DNA of 64,000 bases from Prorocentrum cordatum (lineage: Eukaryota > Sar > Dinophyceae > Prorocentrales > Prorocentraceae). The translations under genes and the position numbers were made by a program. Shown one piece after another: positions 11,255 to 21,578 of the stretch. How positions within the stretch are numbered: the first letter of the stretch is position 1; every line of letters begins with the position of its first letter. Location: positions 1 through 64,000 of the forward strand of contig CAUYUJ010022073.1 in NCBI GenBank assembly GCA_963575745.1. Reading direction: 5' to 3'. Below the pieces are notes generated by a model. That model ran no database searches and had not been told where the DNA came from. It saw nothing but the letters and a program-made list of their open reading frames with translations.

Positions 11255-11660
11255 CCATGATCCCCCCCTCCCCCCTTGGGCCCTCCCCGGAAGCTACCCG
11301 GCTACCCCCCCTCCCCCCCTTTCCATAGGGGGGGGGGGTGCTCAAGCTACCCCCCCCCTTCCCTGGGCGCTGCCCTGCTGGAAGCTACCCCCCCCTCCCC
11401 CCCTTTCGTGCAAGGGGGGAGGGGGGTGCTTGCTTGGAAGCTACCCACCCACCCCCCCTTGGCCGCCCTGGAAGCTACCCCCCCCCCTACCCCCCTTTCC
11501 AAAGGGAGGGGGGTGCTTAAGCTACCACCCCCCTCCCTTGGAGCCGCCCTGCTGGAAGCTCCCCCCCCCCTCCCCCCCTTTGTGCCAAAGGGGGGGGGGA
11601 CTTGGAAGCCCTTCCCCCCTTCCCCCCTTTGGCCGCCCAGCTCCCGGAGCCTCCGCCCTC
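11255..11660. repeat. C/G-tract hairpin repeat array (copy set 1)
   Basis: Four hairpin-capable units are spaced about 85 bp apart, near 11315-11338, 11396-11424, 11486-11512 and 11572-11599. Each is a C-run plus CTTT, a short loop, AAAG-like bases and a G-run, separated by GGAAGCTAC and similar. The array ends at GGCCGCCCAGCTCCCGGAGCC (11631-11651, 21 bases). That 21-mer occurs exactly, inverted, at 18812-18832 beside a second such array. Confidence 0.75.
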
Positions 11661-11819
11661 CCTTTCGCCGACGATCCAAAATGAACAATCCACGATCGAG
11701 GATGGACGATCGACGATCGAAAATCCAATCGACGCTATGCCCTCCCTCCCCACCCTTCCTTCCATCTCCTCCCTCCCCTCCCTCTCCTCCCCTCCCTCCC
11801 TTCCGTCCTGTCCCTCCCC

Positions 11820-11937
11820 TGCAATCCAATCGATTGAATCGATTGCAATTCGACCGATTGCAATCCAATCGATTGCAATCCAATGGATTGCAATCGAATC
11901 GTTTGCAATCCAATGGATTGCAATCGATTGCAACGCA
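11820..11937. repeat. CAATCGATTG palindrome array
   Basis: This is a tandem, imperfect array of about ten CAATCCAATCGATTG-like units. ATCGAT and CAATCGATTG are self-complementary. The array follows a C/T-rich (CCTCC) stretch at 11740-11815. The next 240 bases (11938-12180) show nothing recognisable. Confidence 0.8.
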
Positions 11938-12189
11938 AGTGTATCATTCAACTCGTCCCGTGCCAACGCCTGGGAACGAAACATTACCCTGGCGACGTAC
12001 CCAACCCCTACGCAAACGCGGGGCGCAAATAGTTTAGGACACTTTATAACGGGGGCGATGACGGAGCGAGGGTTACATATGTCTGCAGACGAAATTCGGG
12101 AGACTCGCAGGACACTGGCTTCAGGACAAGGACTAGATAATGGTGATTAGTTGCAATCCCTGAGCAACCCTAGCCACTTCGAAAGCGGG

Positions 12190-13145
12190 GATCTCAGATC
12201 GCAGCCCCCCGGGATGGCGAGGTCTAATTTGGGTCCGCCCGTGGCGTCACTGTGCTGGGCCCCCCAGCAAGGGATGGCGAGGTGTAATTTGGGTCCGCCC
12301 GTGGGGTCACTGTGCTGGGCCCCCCAGCAGGCCTCGAAAGTGGCGACAGTTTCACAGATCGCAGCCCCCCAGGGATGGCGAGGTCTAATTTGGGTCCGCC
12401 CGTGGCGTCACTGTGCTGGGCCCCCCAGCAGGCCTCGAAAGTGGCGACAGTTTCACAGATCGCAGCCCCCCAGGGATGGCGAGGTCTAATTTGGGTCCGC
12501 CCGTGGCGTCACTGTGGGCCCCCAGCAGGCCGAGAGTGGCGACAGCAAAATCGCAGCCTGGCGAGGTCTAAGGTCCGCGCTGGCGTCACTGTGCTGGGCC
12601 CCCCAGCAGGCCTCGAAAGTGGCTACAGTTTCACAGATCGCAGCTCCCCAGGGATGGCGAGGTCTAGTTTGGGTCCGCCCGTGGCGTCACTGTGCTGGGC
12701 CCCCCAGCAGGCCTCGAAAGTGGCGACAGTTTCACAAATCGCAGCCCCCCAGGGATGGTGAGGTCTAATTTGGGTCCGCCCGTGGCGTCACTGTGCTGGG
12801 CACCCCAGCAGGCCTCGAGAGTGGCGACAGTTTCACATATCGCAGCATGGCGAGGTCTAATTTGGGTCCGCCCGTGGCGTCACTGCGCTGGGCCCCCCAG
12901 CAGGCCTCGAAAGTGGCGACAGTTTCACAGATCGCAGCCCCCCAGGGATGGCGAGGTCTGATTTGGGTCCGCCCGTGGCGTCACTGTGCTGGGCCCCCAG
13001 CAGGCCTCGAAAGTGGCGACAGTTTCACATATCGCAGCCCCCCAGGCATGGCGAGGTCTAATTTGGGCCCGCGCGTGGCGTCACTGTGCTGGGCCCCCCA
13101 GCAAGCCTCGAAAGTGGCGACAGTTTCACAGATCGCAGCCCCCGG
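12190..13145. repeat. 101-bp minisatellite, about ten copies
   Basis: The landmark GGCGAGGTCT recurs at about 12216, 12276, 12377, 12478, 12560, 12656, 12757, 12849, 12950 and 13050. The full unit is 101 bp; copies at 12216, 12478 and 12757 are shortened. Because 101 is not a multiple of three, each copy shifts frame. All three plus frames stay open, so the apparent proteins are translated repeat and not genes. Confidence 0.9.
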
Positions 13146-13334
13146 CAAGCAAGACAGGAGAGGAAAAAGGGAGACGGGACGGGAAGGGGGAAGTGGAGAC
13201 CACACTGCTCTATTCAAAACGAATACCAAACCAAGGAGGGTTGGGAAAAATACTTTCCCCCAAAAAGTTGCACGAAGTGTAATTCGGAAAGCGCCAGCCC
13301 GTCGGGTTTGGCAGCGTTCGTGTAAGACGGCGGC

Positions 13335-13413
13335 CAGCAGGGGGAGGAGGAGGCGGAGGATGGGGGAGGCCGAGGGGGAGGAGGAGGAGGAGGAGGAGGA
13401 GGAGGAGGAGGAG
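13335..13413 (+). repeat. (GGA)n tract beside the 3' end of LINE-2
   Basis: GGA triplets flank the downstream end of LINE-2, and a second GGA tract begins right at its 5' end (18449). On the element's strand both sides are (TCC)n. The stretch 13146-13334 has no recognisable feature. Confidence 0.8.
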
Positions 13414-13463
13414 ACCCGATCCCATCTGGCAGGTCATCCGAGGCGCCCACATCGCTAGAGGCC

Positions 13464-16400
13464 CTATCGCCGCGCCAAAGCCCGCGCCCTGGCATCCCGT
13501 CGGCAGATAAGGCGGAACCGGCCTGCAGCAAGCCGAATGGCTCGCGATGTGCCTTGGGCCCCCTCGGACCTGAGCTTATAAAACGCGTTTAAAAGAACGT
13601 CGCGTGCTATGGCAATGGAGACGATTTCATCACACGAGAGAGGCATAGAAAAAAGAAAGAGCCCAGCAAACACCTCCGCCCCCCACCACGGTGGGAGCCT
13701 AGGCAGAATTGGCACGCATCACTCCGAGAAGAGCTGGACAGACAAGGTAATGCACGATCTGGTCACCAGCAATACACTGACATCCAAATCTGCATCCAAG
13801 CGTGGCCTGGCGGCATCTCTGAGAGGTATTCCAAGCATTACATATACTGCGCAGCAGACTGAGTTGAACGAAGGGAGCAATGTGCTGGCCGACCACTTTT
13901 AGCCGAGAGAAACACACTTGGGCTTCGGGAGCCCCAACTTGGCCAACTTCAGGAAACCTCGAGGCCCAATACTGGAGACGTCTCAGGATAAGCTCAGGAA
14001 ACGGAATCAGGGGTTGATGTGCGAGCACAAGCTTGGTCATTTTCTTCTGAAGCCCGGGCTCGAAGACGGTGGGGGCGGACGGGATTCTGGATAACTCGCG
14101 ATAGTTCTGGGCCATCATTAAAACGAACGACTTGGTATACACGGGATGAAGATGAGCGTCCAGATGTCATTCGGGGTCATCGAACGCGTCCTCTATTTTC
14201 TCGATGCAGGCGAAAAAGACCGATGAGGCGAGGGAAGCACGATATGCAGCGGCCCGAGCTTCGTGTGTGAGAGACCTGGCCCGAGATAGTTTCCCCCCCC
14301 GGGGACTTCATTCCCACCAGCATGTGATCAGACAGGACATGCCGAGGAGCACATGTTAACGACTGTAGCCCGAGATGCACCTGCCAGCTGCGATCGGCCG
14401 TGGGCGGAAAGAACTGGGCGATGTACATGAGCACAGTGACTGCAATCTGGTTGTACGCCACGAGAGACATCGACAGGCCTAGCGTCAAAGACTTAATGAA
14501 GCGGCAGCGGTCGCGGAACTTGACCAGTGGGGCGGCCCAAGATTCCTCTTGGGCCTTGATCCCGCACATCACACCAAGATACCTGGCACACTTGGACATC
14601 CCGAAGCTCCGAACTCTGATCCCCTGCCGTTGGAACTTCCTCTCCTCCTCCTCCCTGTTAAAGTCGCGGTAAAATAAAATCACAGCTTTTTTGAGGTTCG
14701 GGATGAGGCCAGCGGCGAGCCCCGCAATCATCATAACTTTCATGAAAATGGGTACGGCCGCGTAGATGTGAAAGGCGGCGGAGGCAACATCGTCGGCGAA
14801 GGCACCGTGCAAATGGACTGGTCGGGGCAGCCGAAGACAGAGCAAGCGTAAAATCGGATCGAACCCCAGGGCGAACACGCTTCCCGAGAGTGGACAGCCT
14901 TGCTTTATCCCGCGGAGGATCCGAAAAGAGCAGTGAGATACCCCGCCCAGGAGAATGGTGGTGGTAACATTGGCATAGAGCGTCCTTATTGCATTCAGAA
15001 CAAACTCGGGAAAGTTCATTTTCTCGAATACGAAAAAATATCCAGTCATGGCATAAGCTGGGGAAGGCGGCCTGAATTTCCAGCAGGATAGCGCCTGCAG
15101 TCTGTCGCCACAAAAGACCTGCTCCTACGACCATGTGTGTCTCGAACGCAATCAGATCGTCAAGCATGTCACGGTGTTTGACGAAGCCCCTTTGGACCCC
15201 AATAGTGGTGTCCACGCAAACCTCTTTCAGGCGGCAGTTGATCGCGACAGCGATAATTTTGTTGATCGGGTTGGAGAGGGAGATGGGGCGGGTCATTTCA
15301 GGGGCCCTCCAGAGCTCGAATCCGTCGCGGCCCAGGGAACCTTTGGGGGGGAAGACCGAGTTGCTGAGGTTGAGATCGTCGAAAACCTAGCCGGAATCCA
15401 TGATATGCCGGTACATGGCGCAGGCGGCCCACCTAACAAATAAGTTCCCTTTGGGCCAGGCGGAGTAACATAGCCCGTCAGGGCCAGGGGCGGAATCGCG
15501 AAGCCGATCCAAAACTCCGTAAAACTGCTCCTCCGAGAGCCTCCAAATCTGAGCCTCCCTCACTTTTTGAATATGCTCCTCCAGCTGGTCCCTCGCGGCA
15601 ATTTGAGATGAAACAGAAGCGTGAACTTGGCTCCAGTGAGCGGCGAGAGCCTGGGCCCCAGCCTCAGCAGTCGGGAAAGCGTTCCCCTCGGCATCCGTGA
15701 TGCCCGCGAGGAATATTCCCCGATTCTTCGGAGACCAGGCCGATGCCAATCTCTGAAGACGCGCAGCTCGATGCTCATAAAACTGGGGGGATTCCGTGGT
15801 ATGTCCGATGATTTCCCCCTATTCTTTTTGGTACCGAGCGGCAGCAATCTTGGCCATATACTCTTGAAAGGCTGACTGGCTGTGCCACGTGCCACAGTCA
15901 GGGTCGAGAAAGTTGAGCAACGCGGGGATGGCCTTGACAGCCTTCTTCAGCGCGCTTATCTTGTGGCTCCGCATGGCGCGATTCACCGCGAACAGCCACT
16001 GCAAATGCTGCTCGGCGGAGCTGGGCGGAAGCTCGGAAAGGCGATGCTGGAAGAGACGGCCTGCTTCGCGCATAAGGCACGTGAGCTCTTCAACCATTAA
16101 CGGCGGATTATCTTCGCATACCCCGTGCTCGTTGATCAGCTTTTCGAGCAGGATCGGATAAAGAGGGTGACGAGAGACCCACGAGGCGACGGCCCGAGCG
16201 CGGTTGTCTCCCCCTCCGTTCAGATGAAGGTACACCAGGGCGTGGTCACCCGGGAGGTCGGCTTTACAAATATTCCAGGAGGTCCCAGAGGTCGGTTTCA
16301 AATCCAAGAGATCCCCACTGAACATATTGGTATAAATACGGTCGATCCTGGATACACTGACCACATTCCCATTCCGAGTGGTGTGGTGAGTCGGATTCTC

Positions 16401-17172
16401 TTGATAGCATTCCATAACGTTATGCAATAGCGACCAGAACTTGTGGGCGAGGGAGTCGGGGCTGTTGCTCTGCACAGAGCCATCTACTCGCTGGGTGCCC
16501 TCGCCCAGCTCGCAAAAGTTGAAGTCTCCAACAAAGAAGACGAGGCCCTGGACAGCGTGCAAAAAGCCGGCGCACATGCGGAGGATCCGTATTTTCTCTC
16601 TGTGGCGGCAGCTCGGGTCGAGATGGAGGTTCAAGATGGTAAGCGAGAAAGAGTCGGACTGGCTGGTGGCGGCATGGAGACGCTCAGGAATAATCACGTT
16701 ATGTTGATGTTGAGGAAGCAGAGCGAGAAGAGAGCGAGCGATCATACTCGCGCCCCCGCCAGCATGACTGTCGGGGCAGAACGTACGAAAAAGATTCATA
16801 GCCAGGGAGCTCGGTACGCAACGACTCGCGATCCCCTTCATGGCCGTGCGTTTCTTGTAAGCAAATGATATTGTTTGCTCTAGTTAGGTTAGTAAGTCGA
16901 GCGAAGGTCTTGACCTGAGTGTCGTGGTCCCCAGGGACCGCGCCGAACAGGGTATGACAGTTCCATGTAGCAATCCGAATACCTCGACCGTTGGCCAGGG
17001 ACGGCGGAGAAGAGAGGCGAGAACTGGCTGGGTTCTCAGGCGAAGGCGGCTGGGCTCCGAATTCAGCATTCGACAGAGGAGGCGAACAAAGATCAGAAGA
17101 TTCGGGCGACAGAGGCAGCGAGGAAGCGGGAAGAGACAGAAAATTTGCACACGATACTAGGCTGGCATCACT
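13464..17172 (-). pseudogene. LINE-2 ORF2: AP endonuclease and reverse transcriptase, broken
   Basis: The AP endonuclease part shows ATWNCHTLFG and CLQETHG (about 16970-16840, in frame with ORF1). After a frameshift near 16790 come LNLHLDP, FFVGDFNF, SRIDRIY and GDHALV. An in-frame TAG lies at 15821-15819. RT motifs follow: SAPGPDG; an in-frame TAG near 15389; RPISLSNPINKI; QRGFVKHRD; motif A as LLEIQAAFPS, with Glu (15080-15078) where Asp is expected. A frameshift near 15040 precedes GIKQGCPLSG and an intact FADD. Further downstream, in two more frames, are a cysteine motif (CRFGCQC...HYLVCP) and a basic C-terminus ending at 13464. The enzyme would nick DNA and copy its RNA, but this copy cannot make a full protein. 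Confidence 0.8.
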
Positions 17173-18258
17173 TCAGTACTGCTGGACGGAGGCCTGGGCC
17201 TGCTCGACCATCCAATTGGCGGTCGTCTCGGTGATGCTCCACTCGGAGAGCTGGTCGCTGATCGGCTTAAGCTCGTACATGCCTCCAGGAGCGTCGGACA
17301 GCTTGAAGATCTCCCAATGGTCATTCTCGGTGGTGATACTGAATACGCCTTTGAACGGGTTGGCGCCGATCCTGATGGACGGGCTCCACTTGCCTGCATT
17401 CTCGAGGCGCTTGCGGACGAGCGGCCAGAGGGCGCTCAGGACGCGGTTCTTCTGGCGGGCCTGCAGCGGCATATCCCTACGGCAGCGCAGTGGATGAAGG
17501 GAGGCGTTGCGATAGTCCTGCCACGTCACGGGATTCGCGAGGAACCAGTCGTGGAAGTCACGTGCTTTCTGCTCGAAGTTGAAGGTGACGGCGAACGCTT
17601 GTGATAGTTTGTGGAAGTGCCCTGCCATCCCTTCGCTGATGGCGGCAGGAAGTCGGCTTTTCATCTGGTTGAAGACTGCGCGCCTATATGGCTCGGTGTC
17701 TGGGCGAAGAAACCCTCTGATCCAACGTCTGGTCGGGTCGATCTGGTCGTGCTCGTCGTTGGCGAGATCGATCACGGGAATCTCGGAAGCGCTGGACCCA
17801 GCGCCGGTGCCTCCCCCTGAGCGGCGAGACGTGGATGGCGGCCGAGTTGAAGCGGAGCCTGCGTCGGACGGAGCTCGTTGGAGTTCAGCAAGAGACGCTT
17901 CGATTCTGGCCATCTTCTCATTCATCTGACGTTGAATCTCGAGCCCAGCGTTCTTGGCGGTGGGGTTGCCGTCCTCTGTGCCAAAGAAGGCGGCGTTGGT
18001 GGCGGCTTCTTGATGAGCATGCTCGAGTCGCGAAACTCGTAGATCCACGTCGAGAACGAGGGCTTGGTGAGCATTCTTAGCCTCCTCAGACTTGCCCTCC
18101 ATGGCGAGCTCGAGATCGGAAATCTTCTCCTCGAGCCCTTCCGCAACGGCGAGACGCTCTTTGACATCTTTGATGTCGCCCATCATGGCGTTCATGCCGC
18201 CGCTCATTCCTTCGAGAACCTGAAGGAGCTGAGCGTTGGATACCTCGGCAGCGGCCAT
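17173..18258 (-). CDS. LINE-2 ORF1, coiled-coil RNA-binding-type protein
   Basis: ATG 18258-18256 is preferred over the longer upstream frame, because the leader sits at 18448-18413 and the upstream frame only translates (TCC)n. The product is 361 residues. Residues about 5-130 are heptad-rich and charged (coiled coil), followed by a Ser/Gly/Arg-rich stretch and then a folded domain containing RRWIRGFLRPDT and NWMVEQAQ. The order coiled coil plus basic C-terminal domain fits ORF1p of LINE elements, which binds RNA as a trimer. ORF1 ends at TGA 17175-17173 and ORF2 continues in the same frame with no ATG for more than 60 codons. Confidence 0.7.
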   Translation of the reverse strand: MAAAEVSNAQLLQVLEGMSGGMNAMMGDIKDVKERLAVAEGLEEKISDLELAMEGKSEEAKNAHQALVLDVDLRVSRLEHAHQEAATNAAFFGTEDGNPTAKNAGLEIQRQMNEKMARIEASLAELQRAPSDAGSASTRPPSTSRRSGGGTGAGSSASEIPVIDLANDEHDQIDPTRRWIRGFLRPDTEPYRRAVFNQMKSRLPAAISEGMAGHFHKLSQAFAVTFNFEQKARDFHDWFLANPVTWQDYRNASLHPLRCRRDMPLQARQKNRVLSALWPLVRKRLENAGKWSPSIRIGANPFKGVFSITTENDHWEIFKLSDAPGGMYELKPISDQLSEWSITETTANWMVEQAQASVQQY

Positions 18259-18412
18259 TGCACTGCCAGGAAGCGAGACAAGAACTGGAGCGAGAATCTC
18301 GGCGGCAAAATGCCTTAGTGCGCGACAAGGGTCAAACCCCGACCCTTGTGTCGCGGGCCGAGTCGGGAGCAGCCCTGCTCTGACCTGGCCAGCTGCCTTG
18401 AGGATATGGCAA

Positions 18413-18448
18413 CTTGAGCCAAGATGGTTTGAGCCAAAATGGCTACGG
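18413..18448 (-). other. Two tandem relict dinoflagellate spliced leaders
   Basis: On the minus strand the sequence opens CCGTAGCCATTTTGGCTCAA (18448-18429), which matches 20 bases of DinoSL. It is followed by A and then CCATCTTGGCTCAAG (18427-18413), the last 15 bases of the leader with one change. Tandem leaders form when a trans-spliced mRNA is reverse transcribed, integrated, transcribed and trans-spliced again (mRNA recycling, described by Slamovits and Keeling). The pair marks the 5' end of LINE-2. Confidence 0.9.
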
Positions 18449-18760
18449 AAGAGGAGGAGGAGGAGGAGGAGGGGGAGGAGAGGGAGGAGGAGGAGGAGGA
18501 GGAGGAGGATGGGGAAACAGAGGAGGAGGATCACGAGGAGGAGGAGGAGGAAGAGGACGATGAGGAGGAGGAGGAGGAGGAGGGAAACATGGAGGGGGAA
18601 GAGACAACCGAGGAGGAGGAGGAGGAACGGAACGGAACGACCCGCGGGGGAGTATGACGACGATGATGATGGTGATGATGAGGATGACGATGATGAGGAT
18701 GACGATGATGACTATGAGGAGGATGAGGAGGACGAGGAAGAGGAGGAGGCAAAAGGAAGA
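18449..18760 (+). repeat. (GGA)n and GAT-rich tract
   Basis: Nearly pure GGA/GAG runs from 18449 to about 18640, followed by a GATGATGACGATGA tract to 18760. The open frames are translated repeat. Confidence 0.85.
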
Positions 18761-18784
18761 AGAGAAGGAGGGAGAGGGGCGGGA

Positions 18785-19215
18785 ATACATGGAAGCGAAA
18801 GGGAGGGCGATGGCTCCGGGAGCTGGGCGGCCAAAGGGGGGAAGGGGGGGGGCTTCAAGCCCCCCCCCCCTCTTTTGCACCAAGGGAGGGAGGGGGGGGG
18901 GGGGCTCCCCCCCCCCCCCCCCCCCCCCCCTTTCAAAGGAGGGGGTGGCTCACCCCAGCTTCATTAAAAGGAAGAAGGGGGGGGCCTGGAAGCCCCCCCC
19001 CTTTCCGGCCACGAAAAGGAAAAGGAGGGGGTAGCTTCCGAAGCCCCCCCCCCCCTTTCAAAGAGGGGGGGGTGGCTCACCCCGGCTCAATTAAAAGAGG
19101 GGGGGGGGGGGGGGGTAGCTTGGAAGCACCCCCCCCTTTCCGGACCGCGAAAAGGGGGGGGGGGGGTCCGAAGCCCCCCCCCCCCCTAGCAAGGAAGGGG
19201 GGAGGGGGGTGACTT
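18785..19215. repeat. C/G-tract hairpin repeat array (copy set 2, inverted)
   Basis: Long G-runs and C-runs alternate with CTTCAAG, CTTGGAAG and AAAG, giving several hairpin or G-quadruplex candidates. The 21-mer at 18812-18832 is the exact reverse complement of 11631-11651. The flanking CCCTCCCTTTCGC and CCTTCCCCCCTTT also match in inverted order, so about 55 bases are conserved between the two arrays. Confidence 0.75.
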
Positions 19216-19369
19216 CAATCTAGGGCCCCCGTTTTAATCTGTCGAGCCCCACGCGCGCGCTCTATCATATATTTCTCTCGCTGTCCACAACCCTCTTCCC
19301 TTCGGGGGGGGCACCCCCCTCCCCCGGCTGAGGTTTTTCTGGGGGGTGCCAGCGGCCAGGGCGCCTCGA

Positions 19370-19760
19370 AAAGCCCAAGATGGTTCCAAGAGGGCCTCCG
19401 ATGCTCCAGGATGACCTCCACGATGGCTCAAGATGGCTCCGGGGAACCGAAGATAAATGGTTTCGAACATGCCTCCGGAGGCCCCAGGAGTGCCACAAGA
19501 CTGTTCCAAGTGAATGGGCAATCAAAAGGCGTTGCCTTCATGCCTTTTCGCTTCAGCTGCGCTTAGGCGGGCTCAGGAAGACCCAGAGATGGCCCAAACG
19601 AGCCCCAAGAAAGGCCCAAGAGGCACCCCAGACGGCCCCCAAAGCGCCCACGATCGGCCCAAAAACGCCCGAATTGGCGAATGTGATGGCCCCCCCGGCG
19701 GGGGGGGACATCGAGGACCCCCCCTCCTTTGATCGACGGGCGCCCTACAAGATGACCCCA
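19370..19760. repeat. CCCCAAGA / TCTTGGGG repeat-family member
   Basis: The sequence is rich in CAAGATGG, GGCCCAAG and CCCCAAGA words. It is the reverse-complement counterpart of the CTTGGGGCC array at 43690-44640, and related words recur at 62890-62960. No coding function. The stretch 19220-19370 has no clear feature. Confidence 0.45.
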
Positions 19761-19799
19761 AGAGGCCGTACGGGACCCCCAAGAAGGCCCCACTACGCA

Positions 19800-20900
19800 T
19801 GTAGGTCGACGACCGAAGAGTCGAACCTACCAGATTTCCCGTAAGGAAATGAAGGCAAGGGAGAAGGCAACTATCCCATTTTCCCATGCGCCGCCGGCGC
19901 TGCACCTAGCAGTAGAGCAGGATACAATGGTGATTTGAGCGGAATTCACACACGCCCCCCGTCCCGAGCCCCGCCCACTCCACGCGGGCCTCGGGCCCAC
20001 GGGAGACGAGGGCGGGGTTCGGGAACACAGGTGCGAGGTCCACTCAACACACCATTACGTCCACTGCAACCTCTCAACGATGACGTCTCGGCTGCGCAGG
20101 AGAGGGAAAGGACCAGCCACGTCACGCAGGATACTTGGGGGTGGCTACCCGCCTTTACCGGGCCCAGCGTGCGCCCCCAAAACGCTTCGGCACTCTCGGG
20201 CGACCCCCCCTTCACCACGGGCGACGAGGTTGGGAGAACAAAGGAAACAAGAAGCAAAAAACGATGCCGCGCCAATCTTATAGGCACGTTTGTGTCCACT
20301 GACACGCAAAAGACAAGTGCACAACGTCAACCGAATTCAAAAGTATTGCGATCAAAGTTGCGACAGCAACTGATCATTCCATGCGAAAAGAAGGCTCAAC
20401 CACGGGGCTCCCCAGGAACGAAATCAATGTGTTATTGAGATCACAGTTGTCACGGCAACTGATAACAGAAGTTGCGCGCGGTCAAAAGTTGTTATGACAA
20501 CGGATCAGAAAATCATGCTACGACGTCTTGCGAGAAGCACCCCAGGCCCCAAAATTGCACGATAATCATAACAGATACGGCAAACGAATGATGGCATTAT
20601 CACCAAAAGAGCCATATGAATCATGATTCGCATATGTCGCACTCTGTGCTTCCGACATATGCGAAGAGAAAGTGAACTGTATGATCAGATAAGATTGGCG
20701 ACGGGCGACCTGCCCAGGTGCGCCCATGCCCTTGATGTCGCAAAGAGAGACATGCATGAACGGCGGGCGACCTGCCAAGGTGCGTTTCTGCCCATGATGC
20801 TATAAGATGACGAGCTGTATCTTGTCATATGACCGTTATAAGCAATACTGCATGAATGCCAAAGGGAAAGAAAGTACGTAACAAGATCCGGTCCACTATA
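19800..20900. other. Unrecognised sequence with small palindromes and short repeats
   Basis: No gene is supported. Three imperfect palindromes of type GTTGxxxxxxCAAC lie at 20357-20370, 20446-20459 and 20488-20501, each followed by TGATCA, TGATAA or GGATCA. Two related words, GGGCGACCTGCC(C/A)AGGTGCG, lie near 20703 and 20766, about 63 bp apart. Confidence 0.45.
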
Positions 20901-21578
20901 TCAGATCCACAAGAATGGCAGAACTAAAATGAAATCGTAATATGGATTATCCCACATGCGACTGCCACTGTTATCGAATTGTCCGATCGTGCGCGCAGCG
21001 TTTGGGCCAACACAAATGCACTCGCAACCGCTCTCATCGATGGAGATCCATTGGCTAAAAGAGCATGACCAAAAGCGCCACGCATTGCCCTTGCAATGCT
21101 CCAGGCGGTCGCGCCACCATGCCTCAGGGCGGCGCCTCCGCGCGGCACTGCGGCTGCTCTCCGCGTGGATCGGCGCAGCCTTTCTGGTCGTGCACTGCAG
21201 CCCCCGCGGCCTCCGCGGCAGCGCCCCCGGCCGCTGCGACAACGTCGCAATAGGTGCGGCAGCTGCAGCGGCCCCGCCAGCCTAGCCAGCGCCGCCGGGA
21301 AAAGGGCCGCCAGAGGACACCGCGCCCGAGGAGGAAGCGGCGCCCATGCCGAGCCCATCGCGGCGCGGAGGCGGAGGCGCGGGGGGCGGGGCAGGGCGCG
21401 GGTCGGCGACGGAAGCAAGCCCCCCCACCGACATCCTTACCCCCCTTGCCCCGGGGAGCGCCCGCTCTGAGCTGCGCGAGCGCCGCGCTGTTCATCGAAC
21501 CAGACCACTTCCCAGAGAGAATGGGAAAGGCCGCGAAACCTTCACGCCGCGCCCAGGGCGGCCCATCAAACCAGGGGC
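20900..21578. other. GC-rich stretch without a recognisable gene
   Basis: The stretch 21100-21480 is markedly GC-rich and open in several frames on both strands, with Arg/Ala/Pro-rich translations. I see no domain and annotate no gene. Confidence 0.4.

Larger units (their letters stand above)
13464..18448 (-). mobile_element. LINE-2: APE-type non-LTR retrotransposon with 5' spliced leaders
   Basis: The order on the minus strand is relict spliced leader (18448-18413), 5' UTR, ORF1 (18258-17173), and a decayed ORF2 with AP endonuclease, reverse transcriptase and C-terminal cysteine motif (17172-13464). It is flanked on both sides by (TCC)n. The leader at the exact 5' edge shows that this copy came from trans-spliced mRNA. 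ORF2 carries two frameshifts visible from its motifs plus two in-frame TAGs, so this copy is not autonomous. Confidence 0.85.

Noticed and set aside
12151-13458. Overlapping plus-strand ORFs across the 101-bp repeat
   Set aside because: Same repeat read in three frames; the repeat period is not a multiple of three.
17173-18534. 453-residue version of LINE-2 ORF1 with a poly-Leu N-terminus
   Set aside because: The Leu run is translated (TCC)n upstream of the spliced leader, so it lies outside the transcript; ATG 18258 is used.
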